64,000 nucleotides of DNA from Marinibactrum halimedae (lineage in GTDB: Bacteria > Pseudomonadota > Gammaproteobacteria > Pseudomonadales > Cellvibrionaceae). The notes under the pieces were generated by a model that had not been told where the DNA came from, did not search any database, and saw only the letters and a program-made list of their open reading frames with translations. The stretch covers positions 1 to 64,000 of the forward strand of contig NZ_JAJQVM010000003.1 in NCBI RefSeq assembly GCF_021234875.1, read 5' to 3'. Shown here in pieces: positions 1 through 8,550 of this stretch (its first letter is position 1; each line of letters starts with the position of its first letter). Made by a program: the position numbers and the translations under genes.

Positions 1-65
1 AATGGATCTTTTTCATCTAACTTGCGATACCTGTCATCTAAATCAAAAAAGCCGGGCTGAGACAT
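1..65 (-). CDS. IS5-family transposase, N-terminal fragment (runs off window)
   Basis: Read from an ATG at 65 down to base 1, the translation is 21 residues beginning MSQPGFFDLDDRYRKLDE. The QPGFFDLDxRxxxL pattern is the usual start of one large group of IS5-family (DDE) transposases. It is too short for the usual ORF length cut-off and is truncated by the window edge, so nothing of the catalytic domain is visible. The call rests on the N-terminal motif and on the fact that the neighbouring chemoreceptor gene is interrupted exactly beside it. Confidence 0.6.
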   Translation of the reverse strand, partial: MSQPGFFDLDDRYRKLDEKDP

Positions 66-137
66 AGAAGGAAACTCTTGAAATTTTTGAACAGTGAGAT
101 TATATCAAAGTTGGGCTATTTTTAGAGGTGCCCTCAA
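1..137 (-). mobile_element. End of an IS5-like insertion sequence
   Basis: The first 65 bases encode, on the minus strand, the start of an IS5-type transposase. The 70 bp to its right are non-coding, as expected for an IS terminus. The chemoreceptor reading frame to the right begins abruptly at about position 144, in the middle of a PAS domain. The exact IS end is not determined. A GC-rich stretch at 126-135 (reading inward from the right: GAGGGCACCTCT) is a plausible start of the terminal inverted repeat. The other end lies outside the window, so repeat and target duplication cannot be confirmed. Confidence 0.6.
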
Positions 138-143
138 AACAAT

Positions 144-1685
144 CATGATGGATTTGTTAATCAAAATCGTTTTGGTGGTGTTGACAAAATAGTCGGAACG
201 TCGCGGGATATTCAAGTGCCGACAAAATCTGGCGAATTTGTCTGGTGTAGTTTGTCGTTAAGCAAAATTCGAGTGAAAGATGATATCCATTACACGGCGT
301 TTGTTAAAGATATAAGTAAAGAAAAAGAAAACCAAGAGATTATTGATCAAACTCTAGAGCAATGTATTGATGCAGTGGTAACCATTAATGAAAAAAATGA
401 GATTGTCTTTTTTAATGCCGCTGCGGAAGCGTTATGGGAATGTAGTCGAGAGGAAGTGATAGGTAAAAATGTAAAAATGTTGGTTCCTGCTGAAATTCAG
501 CCACAACATGATGAGTTCGTGAACTCAAATCGGCGCACTGGAGTGGATAAAATTGTTGGAACCAGTCGAGAAGTAGAAGTAAAAACATTTAAGAATCAAA
601 TGCTTTGGGCCAACCTCTCGCTCTCTAAGGTGAATGTAGGTGGTCGAATTCTGTATACTGCTTTTGTAAAAGATATTACGGAAGAGAAAAATCGTCGAGA
701 AGAATTTGCATCATTGTCTTTAGTGGCTAATACAACGTCGAATTCTGTTGTGATAACCAATGCTGAAGGACGAATTGAGTTTGTTAATCGAGGTTTTACA
801 GAAGCCACGGGTTATAGTTTGGAAGAAGTGCTCAATAAAAAACCGGGTGATGTGCTTCAAGGTGCTCATACAGACCCCAAAGCTCGTGACTTTATCCGTG
901 AGAAGTTATCCAATAAAGAATCGCTGTATACAGAAATTCTTAATTATCGTAAAGATGGTACTCCTTATTGGATTTCTCTCGCCATTGATCCGGTTTTTGA
1001 TGATGCAGGACAACTGGTTAAATTTATTTCCATTCAAGCCAACATTGATAAAACCAAACGTGAATCTTTGGAAAATGATATTCGCTTGGATGCAATTAGC
1101 AGTAGCACAATTGTTATTGAATGGAGTGCTACAGGTGAATTGTCTTATTGCAACGACATGGCACTCGCACTTTGTGACACGCAATCTCTAGAGGTAGTGA
1201 GGCAAGGTTTTAAAAACCTTTCTCATTATTTATCGGAAGACCAGTGGCGCCAGTTAATGCGTGGCGAAATTATTCGTGGTGATATCGTTATTGCCATGCA
1301 AAAGAATCTCTATCTGGATATTTGTGTGGCTCCGGTACGGGACGTGAATGGCCAAATTGCCAAGCTATTGATGTACGGAACCGACACCTCTGAGCGTAAC
1401 CAGGTGATTTCGGAAACCCATGGCGCTATGTCTCAAGTATTGGAAAAGATCAGCAGTATTACCCAATCTATTAATGGGATTTCAGATCAAACTAATTTAT
1501 TGGCGTTAAATGCTGCCATTGAGTCAGCAAGAGCGGGAGAGGCGGGTAGAGGTTTTGCTGTGGTGGCAGATGAGGTGCGAAATTTAGCAATGCGCACCAC
1601 GGACTCGGCTAAGGAAATTTCTGGGTTAATTGATCAAACGCGAATTCACGTTGATCAGTTGTCGAAATATATGGCAAATCACTAA
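144..1685 (+). pseudogene. PAS-repeat chemoreceptor (MCP), 5' part removed by IS
   Basis: A cytoplasmic methyl-accepting chemotaxis-type sensor. The frame opens inside a PAS domain (HDGFVNQN..., equivalent to HDEFVNSN in the next repeat). Two near-identical PAS copies sharing a [10 protein letters not shown] core and a [11 protein letters not shown] motif are followed by a third PAS ([13 protein letters not shown]) and a fourth, divergent one. It ends in a short MCP signalling tip ([19 protein letters not shown]...[15 protein letters not shown]), with no HAMP, no membrane segment and no C-terminal methylation helix, like BdlA-type receptors. The only upstream in-frame start is GTG 216, inside the PAS domain. 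The missing 5' end and the adjacent IS make this a disrupted gene, although the remaining 3' frame is intact and could still be expressed. Confidence 0.65.
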
Positions 1686-1744
1686 ACGTTTTTTGCCTCA
1701 CGCCTCTTTACCTCATGCCCCTTTATTTTAATGACCCCGATAGG

Positions 1745-2284
1745 TTAATGATCTCTAGTTGGTGTTGAGACTTCCAATAAGTTGATATCAATACCTAACT
1801 CATCGGCGATGGTGTCCAGAGCATCATCCAATTCTGCAAGATCGATATTGCTAGGGGGTTGTATATGGCCTTCTGCTTCAAATAAGGGCTCCCCAGACCA
1901 TGGCATACTGCCACACTCGGTTGTTAAGGAAAGAAGGTTTATTCCCCTGGAGGCTAATGCGCTGGAGACTTCTTTGACAATACCTGGGCGATCTGGGCCG
2001 GTGAGTTGAAGGCCCATTTCCGAGGTGTGCGAACTGGATGTCCCATTGCCTTCGCTAATTTGTAATTGTATTCCTTTGTCATTTAATCCGCTGAGCGCTT
2101 CTATTAAAGATACTTTGTGTTCAACTGCTACCGAAATGGCAATAATGCCTGCGAATTTTCCATGCCAGCGCGCCATATGGCTGTCGTGCCAATTGCCGTG
2201 ACATTCTTCAACAATGCAGGCAACTTGTTCAACGATGCCGGGTTTATCATCACTAATGAGAGAGATTACGAGATTGTGTCGCAT
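1745..2284 (-). CDS. gcvR: GcvR-like tandem ACT-domain regulator
   Basis: 179 aa with two ACT domains: the first starts at residue 4 (LVISLISDDKPGIVEQVA) and the second at about residue 92 (LQLTGPDRPGIVKEVS). The PGIV loop in each is the amino-acid-binding signature. In E. coli, GcvR binds glycine and antagonises GcvA at the glycine-cleavage promoter. Length and domain order fit the GcvR family. No gcvA or gcvTHP is nearby, so the regulated target is inferred from the family only. The gene is monocistronic and convergent with the chemoreceptor remnant. Confidence 0.75.
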   Translation of the reverse strand: MRHNLVISLISDDKPGIVEQVACIVEECHGNWHDSHMARWHGKFAGIIAISVAVEHKVSLIEALSGLNDKGIQLQISEGNGTSSSHTSEMGLQLTGPDRPGIVKEVSSALASRGINLLSLTTECGSMPWSGEPLFEAEGHIQPPSNIDLAELDDALDTIADELGIDINLLEVSTPTRDH

Positions 2285-2395
2285 AAAAACTGGCCTTTTT
2301 ATTATTAGCCCCTAAAATGCAGGCGCTTGTGAATACTTCGTCACCCTTTGTTCATTCATCAGTTGATCAATACGTTAGCGAATCGATTAATCAAT

Positions 2396-2446
2396 AAAAT
2401 AGTATATCGGGGTAAATAGCATATCGGAGTAAATAGTATATCGGGA
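2396..2446. repeat. 17-bp tandem repeat, three copies
   Basis: Three head-to-tail units (2396-2412, 2413-2429, 2430-2446) of consensus TAAATAGTATATCGGGG with one or two changes each. They lie between gcvR and yheU, upstream of both genes. AT-rich; no open frame. Confidence 0.85.
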
Positions 2447-2531
2447 TTAGAGTGATGGCTTTTCAATGGTACTGTGAACTTTTTCTTAATGCCCTGTTTC
2501 ATTTTCCTAGCCTGCTTTTTTCCTAACCACT

Positions 2532-2563
2532 GTTTTTCTTAATCTAAGTTTTTCTTAATTTAA
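2532..2563. repeat. 16-bp tandem repeat, two copies
   Basis: GTTTTTCTTAATCTAA at 2532-2547 and GTTTTTCTTAATTTAA at 2548-2563, ending 11 bp before the yheU start codon. The repeat would lie in the yheU 5' leader. Confidence 0.8.
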
Positions 2564-2574
2564 GTTTCCACATT

Positions 2575-2808
2575 ATGATCATTCCACATACTCAATTGTC
2601 AGAATCCGCGTTACTGGGTGCGATTGAATCCTTTGTGAACCGAGAAGGAACTGATTATGGCGAACAAGCTGTCAGTCATGAGGATAAAGTCAATCAGGTT
2701 CGTGCTGCGTTAAAAAGTGGCCATGCAGTGATGTTGTATGATGAGGCTTCGGAGTCGATTAATATTCTACCAAGAGAGTCTGTGCCACCGGAGTGGCTGT
2801 CGTTGTGA
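2575..2808 (+). CDS. yheU: YheU family protein
   Basis: 77 aa. The sequence follows the YheU family closely: IP..LS...L...IESFVNREGTDYGE near the N-terminus, then KV.QVRAALKSG.AV..YDE and NILPRE at the C-terminus. The family is small, conserved in gammaproteobacteria and of unknown function. As in other genomes it sits next to an alpha/beta hydrolase gene; its stop codon overlaps that gene's ATG, so the two are likely co-translated. Confidence 0.88.
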   Translation: MIIPHTQLSESALLGAIESFVNREGTDYGEQAVSHEDKVNQVRAALKSGHAVMLYDEASESINILPRESVPPEWLSL

Positions 2809-3548
2809 TGAGTCATGAGCCTCCCTTCTTCAATGAGGGTATTGTTACCAATGTGATGACATTGAATGGGCAGTGTTGTTTGGAGACGGTCAGTCAAGAT
2901 GAGCCATCGGTTGTCGGATTCCTCTTTGCCCATGGTGCTGGGGCGCCCATGGACAGTGAGTTTATGAACATAGTGTCTAACCATCTTGCAGGCTTGGGAA
3001 TTCACGTTATCCGTTTCGAGTTTGCCTATATGGCAGGGCGGCGTGATGGGGGAACGAAGAGACCGCCACCGAAAGTCGAGACGTTATTGGGTGAATATGC
3101 ATCGCTGCTGCAACAGGTCACAGAACGGTACTCATCTGTTCCATGGTGTATTGGTGGGAAATCCATGGGAGGAAGAGTGGCGACGATGTTACTCGACGGT
3201 TCTCAACAAGGTGTGTTGTCCGCTGAACAGGTAAGAGTGAAGCAACTCCCATTGGGCATTGTTTGCTTGGGCTACCCTTTCCACCCTGCAAAGAACCCAG
3301 AGAAGACCCGTATTCATCATCTCCCTTTTGTCACACGACCGACTTTTGTTGTCCAAGGTAGCCGAGACCCTATGGGCAATAAGCCTTCTGTAGAAGGGTA
3401 TCCTCTCGACAATACCCCTCTCAGAATTTGCTGGTTGGAAGACGGTGATCATGACCTTAAGCCTCGCCGACCCAGTGGTTTCAGTCATTCCATGCATTTG
3501 CAGACGGCAGCGAGGGAAATTTCCTCTTTTATTCGATCGCTTTTGTGA
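2808..3548 (+). CDS. Alpha/beta-fold hydrolase, KANL3/Tex30 type
   Basis: About 246 aa from the ATG at 2808, which overlaps the yheU stop (TGATG). A GTG 15 bases upstream also opens the frame but would lie inside yheU. Visible landmarks: FAHGAGAPMDSEFM (oxyanion region), a nucleophile elbow GGKSMGGRVA, a beta strand PTFVVQGSRDPMG carrying the likely acid, and GDHDLKPR with the probable catalytic His. This is the dienelactone-hydrolase-like KANL3/Tex30 family; substrates are unknown. It is the middle gene of yheU-hydrolase-rlmM. Confidence 0.8.
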   Translation: MSHEPPFFNEGIVTNVMTLNGQCCLETVSQDEPSVVGFLFAHGAGAPMDSEFMNIVSNHLAGLGIHVIRFEFAYMAGRRDGGTKRPPPKVETLLGEYASLLQQVTERYSSVPWCIGGKSMGGRVATMLLDGSQQGVLSAEQVRVKQLPLGIVCLGYPFHPAKNPEKTRIHHLPFVTRPTFVVQGSRDPMGNKPSVEGYPLDNTPLRICWLEDGDHDLKPRRPSGFSHSMHLQTAAREISSFIRSLL

Positions 3549-3576
3549 AAGTGATCCCTTTGATTGGAGAAGTACG

Positions 3577-4626
3577 TTGAATTTGTTGTTATTACATTGC
3601 CGGCCGGGTTTTGAAAAAGAGTGTGCTCAGGAAATACAGGCAATGGCAGCGCAGTGCGGCGACTACGGTTATTGTAAAACTGAGAGTGGTTGTGCTTATG
3701 TGATGTATCACAGCCCTCAAGGAAAGGCGGATCGTATTATGGAGAAAACGGCTTTTCGTGAATTGGTGTTTGCCCGCCAGTGGTCGGCTGCTTCTCAATT
3801 ATTGGAGGTCAGTGCGGAAGATCGAATCACGCCGATTATGGAGATGATTCATTCATTACCCTTTGCGGCCCAATGGGTGTTGGAATCGTCCGATACCAAT
3901 GAAGGCAAGAGCTTATCGCGCTTGCTCAAAAGTTTGCAGAAGCCATTGTCAAAGTTGATCGAAAAGCGAGGGCTATTAAGAAAGCGCAGCCCTTGGCGCT
4001 TGCATGTGTCATTTCTCACCGGGACTCAAGTGATTGTTGGCCTGAGCCGTATTGACAACAGCTCACCGTGGGTGATGGGGATTCCCCGTTTAAAAGTACC
4101 ACGTGAAGCACCCAGCCGTGCCACGTTAAAATTGGAAGAAGCGTGGCATACCTTTATTCCAGAACAGCAATGGGGTGATCGTATTGCCGGGGGTATGCGT
4201 GCGGTGGATTTGGGAGCGGCCCCAGGGGGGTGGACGTGGCAGTTGGTGAATCGAGGCATGTTTGTCACAGCAGTTGATAACGGCCCTATGGCGGAATCCT
4301 TAATGCAATCGGGTTTAGTGACTCATGAAAGGGTGGATGGGTTTGTTTATGAACCCAAGCGCTCTGTGCGATGGATGGTTTGTGATATTGCCGATAAACC
4401 CCGACGAACGGCCTCAATGATCGCGAAATGGATGACCGAGCGCTGGTGTACAGAGTGTGTGTTTAATTTGAAATTGCCAATGCAAAATCGCTATCAAGAG
4501 TTGCAGCAGTGTCGTCAACTGATTGAATCTGAGTGCGAAGAGCGGGGAGTGGGCCATGAATTGCATTTTAAGCAGCTTTATCATGACCGAGAAGAGGTAA
4601 CAGGCCACATTCGTCGATTGGATTAA
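3577..4626 (+). CDS. rlmM: 23S rRNA C2498 2'-O-ribose methyltransferase RlmM
   Basis: RlmM methylates the 2'-OH of C2498 in the peptidyl-transferase centre. The frame is open from 3445, but homology begins at LLLLHCRPGFEKECA. The start chosen is TTG 3577, preceded by GGAGA at a good distance, giving about 349 aa, near the usual length. An N-terminal THUMP-like part (FARQW, EDRITPI) is followed by a Rossmann methyltransferase domain with motif I DLGAAPGGWTWQL, VDNGPMA, WMVCDIADKP, FNLKLPM and the C-terminal LYHDREEVTGHIRR. Use of a TTG start is unusual but is well supported here. Confidence 0.92.
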   Translation: MNLLLLHCRPGFEKECAQEIQAMAAQCGDYGYCKTESGCAYVMYHSPQGKADRIMEKTAFRELVFARQWSAASQLLEVSAEDRITPIMEMIHSLPFAAQWVLESSDTNEGKSLSRLLKSLQKPLSKLIEKRGLLRKRSPWRLHVSFLTGTQVIVGLSRIDNSSPWVMGIPRLKVPREAPSRATLKLEEAWHTFIPEQQWGDRIAGGMRAVDLGAAPGGWTWQLVNRGMFVTAVDNGPMAESLMQSGLVTHERVDGFVYEPKRSVRWMVCDIADKPRRTASMIAKWMTERWCTECVFNLKLPMQNRYQELQQCRQLIESECEERGVGHELHFKQLYHDREEVTGHIRRLD

Positions 4627-4648
4627 CCACGATTGGATAACCACTGTA

Positions 4649-4672
4649 GCTTGGTTCAACATTGAGCCAAGC
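4649..4672 (+). other. Hairpin downstream of rlmM
   Basis: GCTTGGTTCA-ACAT-TGAGCCAAGC, an almost perfect 10-bp stem with a 4-base loop, 22 bp after the rlmM stop. No U-tract follows, so it may stabilise the transcript end or act as a rho-dependent/processing signal. Confidence 0.5.
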
Positions 4673-4700
4673 GGGAATGAATCGAATGGGTATACAGTTA

Positions 4701-4748
4701 GTGGTTTAACGAATTTGTGGTTTAGCGAATTAGTGGCTCAACGAATTT
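4701..4748. repeat. 16-bp tandem repeat, three copies
   Basis: Units 4701-4716, 4717-4732 and 4733-4748, consensus GTGGTTTAACGAATTT with one to three changes. They lie between the convergent rlmM and the 4797 gene. A looser two-copy 15-bp repeat of CGATTGGATTAACCA spans the rlmM stop codon at 4614-4643. Confidence 0.85.
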
Positions 4749-4796
4749 GTGTGATGCTAAGTTTAATTGCACTACTCTAATGAGGATGGCATTAAG

Positions 4797-5168
4797 CTAA
4801 TGCAGAGGCGACTCGGTGATTTCTGCTTCCTGCAAGATATGCTCAGCGAGCTTCATCCAACTTTCGATAATGGTTTTCAAATGAGAGCGACTTTGGTTGA
4901 TTTTCGTCGTAGTGCGCAGCATATCATTCCCAAACTTTGTGAGCTCACAAATGATTTGACCGACAGTGCCTGGGTCGATATTCACTGTCAAAAACGTTTC
5001 TTCTGACTGCACTTTTTGCTTAGATCGGCTGCGTAACTCACACTCTATAGCTCGACTGAGTGTGGGCGCGCGGCCCTTTAAAATGAACATGGTGTCCAGC
5101 AGAGTCCTCCGGCTGATGGATACATTAGACGTTAGTGAAAACTCCGGATTCAATTGTTCTTGGTTCAT
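4797..5168 (-). CDS. Conserved hypothetical protein
   Basis: About 123 aa from ATG 5168 (MNQEQLNPEF); a TTG at 5210 extends the frame by 14 residues but has no better ribosome site. Plus-strand frames over the same bases are shadows: the minus frame has the more protein-like composition, with a charged N-terminus, a basic middle (RSRSKQK) and a long C-terminal amphipathic helix (TTTKINQSRSHLKTIIESWMK). No signal peptide, membrane segment or recognised domain. The family is not identified. Confidence 0.55.
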   Translation of the reverse strand: MNQEQLNPEFSLTSNVSISRRTLLDTMFILKGRAPTLSRAIECELRSRSKQKVQSEETFLTVNIDPGTVGQIICELTKFGNDMLRTTTKINQSRSHLKTIIESWMKLAEHILQEAEITESPLH

Positions 5169-5336
5169 AACTCGATGCCCTACATCATTAAAACGGATCC
5201 AAAACCGCAAGACCCATTAAAAGTCTAGCAGCGGCTTTGTAGTCTGCTTGTCGCAATCCCTGCTCTCAGTGACGAAATGAGCGAAATTACTAGACGAATT
5301 TTCTATACCTATGGCGGGTTTAATAAAAATATATTT

Positions 5337-5358
5337 CAAATGAAAACGTTTTCATTTG
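5337..5358. promoter_or_regulatory. 22-bp perfect palindrome, candidate LacI-type operator
   Basis: CAAATGAAAAC at 5337-5347 is followed without spacer by its exact reverse complement. The central AAACGTTT with a CG dyad is the hallmark of LacI/GalR-family operators. It lies in a 466-bp gap (5169-5634), 169 bp upstream of the minus-strand hypothetical gene and 277 bp upstream of tusA. The rest of that gap holds no convincing gene. Confidence 0.6.
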
Positions 5359-5634
5359 TCGTCTCATTGTTTTTACAGGGTGGGGCAAAATTTAAATGTG
5401 TCATATGCACGCTTTTTGAACATGTAAGTGTTGAAAAAGTGTTCATATTTTGTAAAGGAAGGCGTACGTCTCAAAACCAGTGTGTCACTTTTTGACTGAG
5501 GAGCGGTTGCGAACGTTGTTGAGTAGGTGGTTTGCCCCAGGTTGGTGTCGTGAGTATAAGTAGAGAACAATAGACGATAACATTGGCTGAGAACGTAAAA
5601 AGAGGTAGGTTAAATTGATAGAGATGTACAACGG

Positions 5635-5901
5635 ATGACAAAAGAAGACATATTTGAACCACCCATTGCGGAAACGGACGTAGACCACATTCTGGATGCA
5701 ACAGGGTTACTTTGCCCAGAGCCCGTCATGATGCTTCATAACGCAGTGCGTGATGCGAATACAGGTGAAGTAATACAGGTGATGGCAACGGACCCTTCCA
5801 CTATGAAAGACATATTGAGATTCTGTGACTTTTTAGGTCATGAATTGATTGGTCAAAAAACGTTGGGAGATGCTTATTATCATTGGATTCGAAAGGTGTG
5901 A
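5635..5901 (+). CDS. tusA: Sulfur-carrier protein TusA
   Basis: 88 aa. TusA accepts persulfide sulfur from IscS and passes it to TusBCD for mnm5s2U tRNA thiolation. The family signature is present at residues 25-33 (DATGLLCPEPVM), with the acceptor Cys in the CPEP motif, followed by the typical VIQVMATDPSTMKDI strand-helix. Length fits. Monocistronic, ending in a bidirectional terminator. Confidence 0.93.
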   Translation: MTKEDIFEPPIAETDVDHILDATGLLCPEPVMMLHNAVRDANTGEVIQVMATDPSTMKDILRFCDFLGHELIGQKTLGDAYYHWIRKV

Positions 5902-5918
5902 TGCTTAGCCGTTTCAGT

Positions 5919-5945
5919 ATTAAGCCTCTAATTTAGAGGCTTAAT
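5919..5945. terminator. Bidirectional terminator between convergent genes
   Basis: Perfect 12-bp inverted repeat ATTAAGCCTCTA / TAGAGGCTTAAT with a 3-base loop, placed between tusA (+) and the 5983 gene (-). There is no long U-run on either side, so termination is inferred from position. Confidence 0.6.
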
Positions 5946-5982
5946 CAACGTAGTGGCTTAAGCAGGCGGCTGCGCACAAAAG

Positions 5983-6684
5983 CTATCTTTGTTCGTCTAC
6001 TAAAAGTGAAATAGCCGCCATGGCTTCAGGGTCTTGAGATTTAATTTTGTTGGCGATTTGGTGTTGGAAAAAGTAACGGAAGCTCTCACTGCTCTGTGCG
6101 GGATAGAGACAGTCATCTCCGGGGAGAATGGGGGTGCTTTCTACTTTCTCTTCGTCTGCCAGCATTGCCACAATGGTGCCATCGTTGTGTAATTGCCAGC
6201 TAATGACTTGGGTCAGCGTCAAGCTTTTAAAACCGTTATCCGAGAGAACAGCGTGTGTGCCGATGGTATCCGGAATCTCCTGAAGTATGGCGTCTGGGTC
6301 ATCTGCATGCAGGTCGTAATACTCTGCTGCGGTTTCCAATTCTACCACTTTGTGAATGGGCGCTTCATAGAACACTTCATCAATGCCTGGGTCGAAATAG
6401 CCTTCCCATTTCCCATTGAGTGGATCACAGATTTCAATGCAAGGGACGATGTCGTTTAGCCAAGGTACAAGCGCAACCACTTCACCGTTGGCACGGAGAC
6501 CCCAAGCAAGAATTTGAAGGCTGTAAAGCATATCGCCACTGGTTTCATTGGAGTAGAGAATCTCTAAACCATCCAATTCAGGGGCTAGACGAATGAAACG
6601 TGTTTCGTGCAGTTGCGAGAATAACTTCCCGGTGAAGAGATCAACCACATTGTCCATGTTGTGGCTTTTATTCGAGGTCTTCAT
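5983..6684 (-). CDS. Conserved hypothetical protein, 233 aa
   Basis: Start ATG 6684 has a strong GGAGGT ribosome site 7 bases upstream. The protein is acidic, soluble and without signal peptide or membrane segment. It shows two similar halves: both contain a short LTQVISWQLHNDGTIVAML / YSLQILAWGLRANGEVVALV pattern (residues about 52-75 and 155-175), suggesting an internal duplication of a beta-rich unit. No known catalytic motif is seen. It is convergent with tusA and divergent from epmC. Confidence 0.75.
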   Translation of the reverse strand: MKTSNKSHNMDNVVDLFTGKLFSQLHETRFIRLAPELDGLEILYSNETSGDMLYSLQILAWGLRANGEVVALVPWLNDIVPCIEICDPLNGKWEGYFDPGIDEVFYEAPIHKVVELETAAEYYDLHADDPDAILQEIPDTIGTHAVLSDNGFKSLTLTQVISWQLHNDGTIVAMLADEEKVESTPILPGDDCLYPAQSSESFRYFFQHQIANKIKSQDPEAMAAISLLVDEQR

Positions 6685-6950
6685 AATACACCTCCATGCA
6701 GAGCCGCTAGGCCGCTATGACCTTTGGCGAGGATGGGAGAAATTGGCACCATCACTACATAAAGTATATGCAGTTTGGTAAAAGCACAATACTTTGCTAA
6801 AAAAAACTTCTCTTATATAACATCGGCACATAAACACTCTCTGAATGTAGGAGAGCGAATTTGTGTCAATCATCGTGAAGGTAGTTTTAAGCCGACGTTT
6901 ACCTTATGGTTGCTCGTGATACGGATCTTTCAGATTTACAGTTTGTTTAT

Positions 6951-7535
6951 ATGGTTTTTATTTGCAGTTCCGACCCCTTAATTTCAACCTCTTCCAAAAA
7001 AAATCATTGTTCAGGTGATCTTGAGCAGTGCTTCAACACCTGCTTTATATCGTCTGAGAAGACGGTTTTGGTCGGCGGTGGTGAAGAACCTGAGTATCTC
7101 CCGCTCACTCAAAACGATGAATTCCACCGAATTGTGTTTACCCGAGATTATTTTGCCAGCGCTTTGCACGAAGTGGCTCATTGGTGCGTGGCTGGTGCAG
7201 AGCGACGAAAATTACCGGATTATGGCTATTGGTATGCGCCAGATGGGCGCAGTGCCTTACAGCAGGCAGAGTTTGAACGTGTTGAGGTAAAACCACAGGC
7301 AATGGAATGGATTTTTTCGGTCGCGTGCGATTATCGGTTTCGAGTTAGTGCGGATAACTTAGCCGCAGGGCTTGGGGCCAGTGATGGGTTTAAAGCGAAT
7401 ATTTTCGAGCAGGCGAGACACTATTGTGTGAATGGTCTTCCTCGTCGAGCGAAAGAATTTACATTGGCGCTGGCTGCACACTATGGGGTGGAAAATCCGT
7501 TTAATCTTGCAAACTATCGATTGGATCGACTCTAA
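6951..7535 (+). CDS. epmC: Elongation factor P hydroxylase EpmC (YfcM)
   Basis: EpmC hydroxylates the beta-lysylated lysine of EF-P. The metal-site region ASALHEVAHWCVAG (HExxHW) is clear, followed by DYGYWYAPDGR, FERVEVKPQAMEWIFSVA and a C-terminal GLPRRAKEFTLAL helix, all matching YfcM. The frame is open from ATG 6906; family homology starts only near DLEQCFNTCF, so ATG 6951 (194 aa) fits the usual ~180-aa length better. Neither start has a good ribosome site. The stop overlaps the next ATG (TAATG). Confidence 0.88.
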   Translation: MVFICSSDPLISTSSKKNHCSGDLEQCFNTCFISSEKTVLVGGGEEPEYLPLTQNDEFHRIVFTRDYFASALHEVAHWCVAGAERRKLPDYGYWYAPDGRSALQQAEFERVEVKPQAMEWIFSVACDYRFRVSADNLAAGLGASDGFKANIFEQARHYCVNGLPRRAKEFTLALAAHYGVENPFNLANYRLDRL

Positions 7536-8485
7536 TGGGGTCTACAGCGCATACGCCTACTTCAAAGCATGTTAACCCAACCGAAGATGTCTTCCTTATT
7601 GATGCCAGTATCTTTATTTTTCGCTATTACTTTTCTTTGCCGCCGAATTGGGTGGGTGAAGAGGGGTTTTCCACTGAAGCGATTTACGGGTTTGCCCAGT
7701 TTTTACTTGCCTTAACCCGTGAGCAACCTGAGAGCTTGATGGCGTGTTGTTTTGATGAAAGTCTCGAAACGGGTTTTCGTCATCAACTTTCTGAACAATA
7801 TAAATCCAGCCGAGCATTACCGGATGAGGCTCTGGCATATCAGCTACAGGGCTGCCAGCATGTGGCTGAGACGATGGGTATACGATGCTTCTCAAGCACC
7901 CTTTATGAAGCCGATGATTTGATTGGCAGCCTAAAAGCCGATCTATCCACGTACCCCCATGTTAATCCGATTCATATTTTATCGAGGGACAAAGATCTTG
8001 GGCAGTTGCTCTGTTCGCCATCGGATACGCTTTGGGATTATGGGAAAGCAGAGCCTATGGGCATGGAGGGCATCAAACAGAAGTTTGGAGTTAACCCAGA
8101 GCAAGTGCCCGATTATTTGGCATTAGTGGGTGATAAGAGTGATGACATCGCCGGGGTGCCTGGTATCGGACCAAAGACAGCCGTGGCGTTGCTGGAGGCC
8201 TTTGGTTCGATTCATGGTGTGTTTACTCATCTTGATCAAATTCCTTCCTTATCTGTTCGTGGCGCAAAGCATCTGCCAGCTAAGCTGGAGTCCCACATTG
8301 AACAAATCGCCCTATCACAAACATTGGCCCGTATTGTTACGGATATTGGTTTGATACATGAACCTGAAGAACTTCGTCGCTCTGGGGTGGACGAAGGTAG
8401 GTTGCACGAAGTATTACAATCGTTCGGTATTTCATCATTGCAGAAGAAAGCAGCTCATCTCTTTCTAGAGAATACTAAGAGCTAA
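7535..8485 (+). CDS. PolA-like 5'-3' exonuclease / flap endonuclease (Xni/ExoIX-like)
   Basis: 316 aa, a stand-alone version of the 5' nuclease domain of DNA polymerase I, acting on 5' flaps. Order: DASIFIFRYYF (first metal acidic), CCFDES, YKSSRALPDE arch, YEADDLIG and LSRDKDLGQLL acidics, LVGDKSDDIAGVPGIGPKTA (acidics plus helix-hairpin-helix). It keeps the DKSDD acidics that E. coli Xni partly lacks and is longer than Xni (251 aa), so it may be a fully active flap endonuclease. It is translationally coupled to epmC by a one-base overlap. Confidence 0.85.
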   Translation: MGSTAHTPTSKHVNPTEDVFLIDASIFIFRYYFSLPPNWVGEEGFSTEAIYGFAQFLLALTREQPESLMACCFDESLETGFRHQLSEQYKSSRALPDEALAYQLQGCQHVAETMGIRCFSSTLYEADDLIGSLKADLSTYPHVNPIHILSRDKDLGQLLCSPSDTLWDYGKAEPMGMEGIKQKFGVNPEQVPDYLALVGDKSDDIAGVPGIGPKTAVALLEAFGSIHGVFTHLDQIPSLSVRGAKHLPAKLESHIEQIALSQTLARIVTDIGLIHEPEELRRSGVDEGRLHEVLQSFGISSLQKKAAHLFLENTKS

Positions 8486-8550
8486 TTGGGACTTAGTTGC
8501 AAAAATACAAACGATATAAAGTAATCAGAAAGAAAAATGCAGGTAAGATA

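Noticed and set aside
4767-5220. Plus-strand ORFs overlapping the 4797 gene
   Set aside because: The minus-strand frame spans the region continuously with more protein-like composition; the plus frames overlap each other and lack ribosome sites.
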